Below the pieces are notes generated by a model. The model had not been told where the DNA came from. It did not search any database and worked only from the letters and a program-made list of their open reading frames with translations. 64,000 bases of DNA from Owenweeksia sp. (GTDB taxonomy: Bacteria; Bacteroidota; Bacteroidia; Flavobacteriales; Schleiferiaceae): positions 124,001 to 188,000 of the forward strand of contig NZNV01000001.1 in the NCBI GenBank assembly GCA_002695025.1, in the 5' to 3' direction. Position 1 is the stretch's first letter, and every line of letters starts with the position of its first letter. Position numbers and translations under genes: made by a program. Positions 62,339 through 64,000 of the stretch are shown here, piece by piece.

Positions 62339-64000
62339 TTGAATCGGACTATTAAACATATTGGTCTTTTAATAGGTGTACTCTGCAGCTTTTTGACTTT
62401 GGCCAAAAGTGGTGATACTCTTTTGATAAGCCAGTTGAATAGCGAAGGGTACTATGACCTGAGGGCTCACCAGGAGGTATACCAGACAGATACCGTCTTA
62501 AGCCCCATGGCTTTTCTGCAAAACCGAGGAGTACTTTCGCAGGCCAAAGAAGGCTATTCTCAACAATACTGGTATGAATTACGGTTATTAAATGATTTAC
62601 CGGATACGCAATACTGCTATGTGTCGTTAAGCTGGAGTTTACAGATACATGCTTTGTACCAATACAATGGTAACTACATAATGGATACTTTGCAGGCCGG
62701 CTATCTTACTTCGATGGATGACCGCAGCCTGGAGGCTTCACCTGATTTTATAAAGCTTACTCTACCTCCGGGAGAGTACCACCGCTATCTGGGGCTTAGT
62801 TACAGCCGTACTAACCACCAGGCTAGCCTGTACTTTAGTGTTTATTCTCACATTACTTTTCTGGAGTTCATGCAACAGAGAAGGCAGCGCGGTTTAATCC
62901 ATGTAAGCCTCAGTATTTTTTTTCAGGGAGCCGTGTGGATCATGATGCTCTACATGCTGTTCCTGTACTTTCAGAATAACCGGGATAAAGTATATCTCAG
63001 TTATGCAGCTTATCTCTTCTTTGCTATGTTGTACCTGGGGCTTAAACTGGAAAGTTACCTGCCATTACGCAGTGTTTTCGGGGATGCGCAGTACTTGAAG
63101 TTAACCCTCAATGAGCCTTTGCAATTTGCTATGGCTTTGTCTTATAACGTTTTTGCTCTTCACTTTTTACGCATTCGCAAGCTCAAACCCTGGCTTTATC
63201 GTCTGGTATTTTGGGTTAATGTGGGTTATGCTGTGTATGGAACCCTGGTTTTTGCGTATCTCTACACTACCTCTGATATGGCCACTATTCAGGCACTTTT
63301 TGCTCCCACTCGTGGAGTTATGCTGCTCATGGGGTTGGTGCTTATATGCGTGGCTGGTCTTACCTTAAAAAGTCCCGTGGTTCCCTATTTCATAGCTGGT
63401 AGCCTATCTTTTTTGATCGGGAATCTTTTGGCAATAGTCTCCACGGTAGGCTATGATTTTTTTCCAGGACTGGACCTTGTAGGGGTTAGTTTTACCCAGA
63501 TCGGCATTTTTGTGGAGATCCTTTTCTTCAGTTTAGGTATTGGGAAGCTTATCCAGATCAGTAATCGCGAAAAGGAAGATATCAATGACGCTTATATAGA
63601 GCAGCTTCTTGAAAATGAAAAGTTGAACCAACAAATCAATCAAGAACTGGAACAACAGGTAGAAGCGCGCACCAATGAAGTGCTCAGAGCACATAGGGAA
63701 CTGGAAGAATCTAAAGCCAGCCAGATACGGTCCGAATATGAAAAGCAACTGATGGAGAGCGAAATGAACAGTCTGAGGCTTCAAATGAACCCGCATTTCA
63801 TATTTAATTCGCTTAATTCCATTCGGTATTTTATCCTTAAGGAAGATGGCGATAAGGCGGCAGACTACATTACTTCCTTTGCTAAGCTGCTACGCATGAT
63901 ACTACATCACAGCAAGCAAAAGGAAATTGCCCTGGAAGATGAATTGGAAGCCCTGGAACTCTACATGATGTTTGAGGCTGAAAGATTTAGTGAAAAGTTC
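62339..64000 (+). CDS. 7TM-DISM sensor histidine kinase, LytS/YehU type (partial)
   Basis: The frame opens after a TGA at 62327, and its only sensible start is TTG at 62339 (AGGA lies four bases upstream), giving a signal peptide (LNRTIKHIGLLIGVLCSF). The next ATG would remove it. At least 554 residues are visible. An extracytoplasmic DISM beta domain (about 25-180) leads to seven membrane segments (about 190-390) and a coiled coil (about 405-475, INQELEQQVEARTNEVL). The His_kinase domain has phosphoacceptor H486 in QMNPHFIFNSLNSIRYF. The ATPase domain runs off the window. A LytTR-type response regulator would be expected downstream. The DISM domain suggests carbohydrate-type ligands. Confidence 0.9.
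   Translation, partial: MNRTIKHIGLLIGVLCSFLTLAKSGDTLLISQLNSEGYYDLRAHQEVYQTDTVLSPMAFLQNRGVLSQAKEGYSQQYWYELRLLNDLPDTQYCYVSLSWSLQIHALYQYNGNYIMDTLQAGYLTSMDDRSLEASPDFIKLTLPPGEYHRYLGLSYSRTNHQASLYFSVYSHITFLEFMQQRRQRGLIHVSLSIFFQGAVWIMMLYMLFLYFQNNRDKVYLSYAAYLFFAMLYLGLKLESYLPLRSVFGDAQYLKLTLNEPLQFAMALSYNVFALHFLRIRKLKPWLYRLVFWVNVGYAVYGTLVFAYLYTTSDMATIQALFAPTRGVMLLMGLVLICVAGLTLKSPVVPYFIAGSLSFLIGNLLAIVSTVGYDFFPGLDLVGVSFTQIGIFVEILFFSLGIGKLIQISNREKEDINDAYIEQLLENEKLNQQINQELEQQVEARTNEVLRAHRELEESKASQIRSEYEKQLMESEMNSLRLQMNPHFIFNSLNSIRYFILKEDGDKAADYITSFAKLLRMILHHSKQKEIALEDELEALELYMMFEAERFSEKF

Noticed and set aside
1-64000. tRNA, rRNA, riboswitch or transposase genes
   Set aside because: No cloverleaf-like, rRNA-like or riboswitch-like sequence and no transposase or integrase frame was noticed on either strand; a covariance-model search would be needed to be sure about small RNAs.

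Overview
The window comes from a member of the Bacteroidota, most likely a marine flavobacterial-type organism (lineage below phylum is a low-confidence guess). The evidence is: type IX secretion (T9SS) C-terminal sorting domains on two very large surface proteins; several exact matches to the phylum-specific TAnnTTTG -7 promoter element; two TPR-containing two-component kinases; lipoproteins with a permissive lipobox; and almost no Shine-Dalgarno sequences. I see no tRNA, rRNA, CRISPR array or complete insertion sequence.

Layout. 1-275: 3' end of a gene and a minisatellite. 273-5959 (-): a caspase-like protease, a small partner protein, a TPR sensor kinase and a NarL/LuxR response regulator, preceded by an outer-membrane protein and a double-glycine-leader-like peptide. 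6159-13537 (+): a type I restriction-modification system (hsdR, hsdM, hsdS). A foreign secreted-protein gene lies inside it, between direct repeats that include a second copy of the hsdR 3' end. 13594-15700: helicase remnant, CBS membrane protein, TIR-gene remnant and a hairpin-bearing repeat. 15716-18541 (-): lipoprotein and membrane proteins. 18581-24190 (-): a second caspase/partner/kinase/regulator module, followed by a different caspase coupled to a RipA-like (8xMP) membrane protein. 24337-27898 (+): two membrane-anchored TIR proteins flanking a secreted FlgO/CsgG-like protein. 27950-29774 (-): two more secreted CsgG/DUF6175-like proteins. 30359-32121 (+): LecA-like lectin and GDPD. 32176-44287 (-): seven-gene operon with a T9SS Ig-repeat protein, outer-membrane barrel, lipoprotein, secreted protein, SH3/VWA protein and an ABC transporter. 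44568-44921: decayed T9SS gene. 45242-46807 (+): arylsulfotransferase-family lipoprotein. 47107-62199 (+): a 5030-residue T9SS surface protein. 62339-64000 (+): 7TM-DISM histidine kinase, cut by the window edge.

How it fits together. The most interesting signal is an 18-bp dyad, ATCC-N10-GGAT (consensus ATCCnTAnnnnTrTGGAT). It occurs eight times, always between genes, in front of the caspase operons, the TIR genes, the CsgG-like genes, the VWA/ABC operon, the lipoprotein at 17104 and the peptide gene. At four promoters it sits 21 or 44 nt upstream of a TAnnTTTG-like box, that is, on a similar face of the helix. I infer one regulon of conflict or envelope-stress genes, possibly controlled by one of the two encoded LuxR-type response regulators. 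The duplicated caspase-partner-TPR kinase-regulator module and the TIR-membrane-CsgG-like proteins would be its core. The function (phage defence, regulated cell death or envelope surveillance) is not shown by the sequence.
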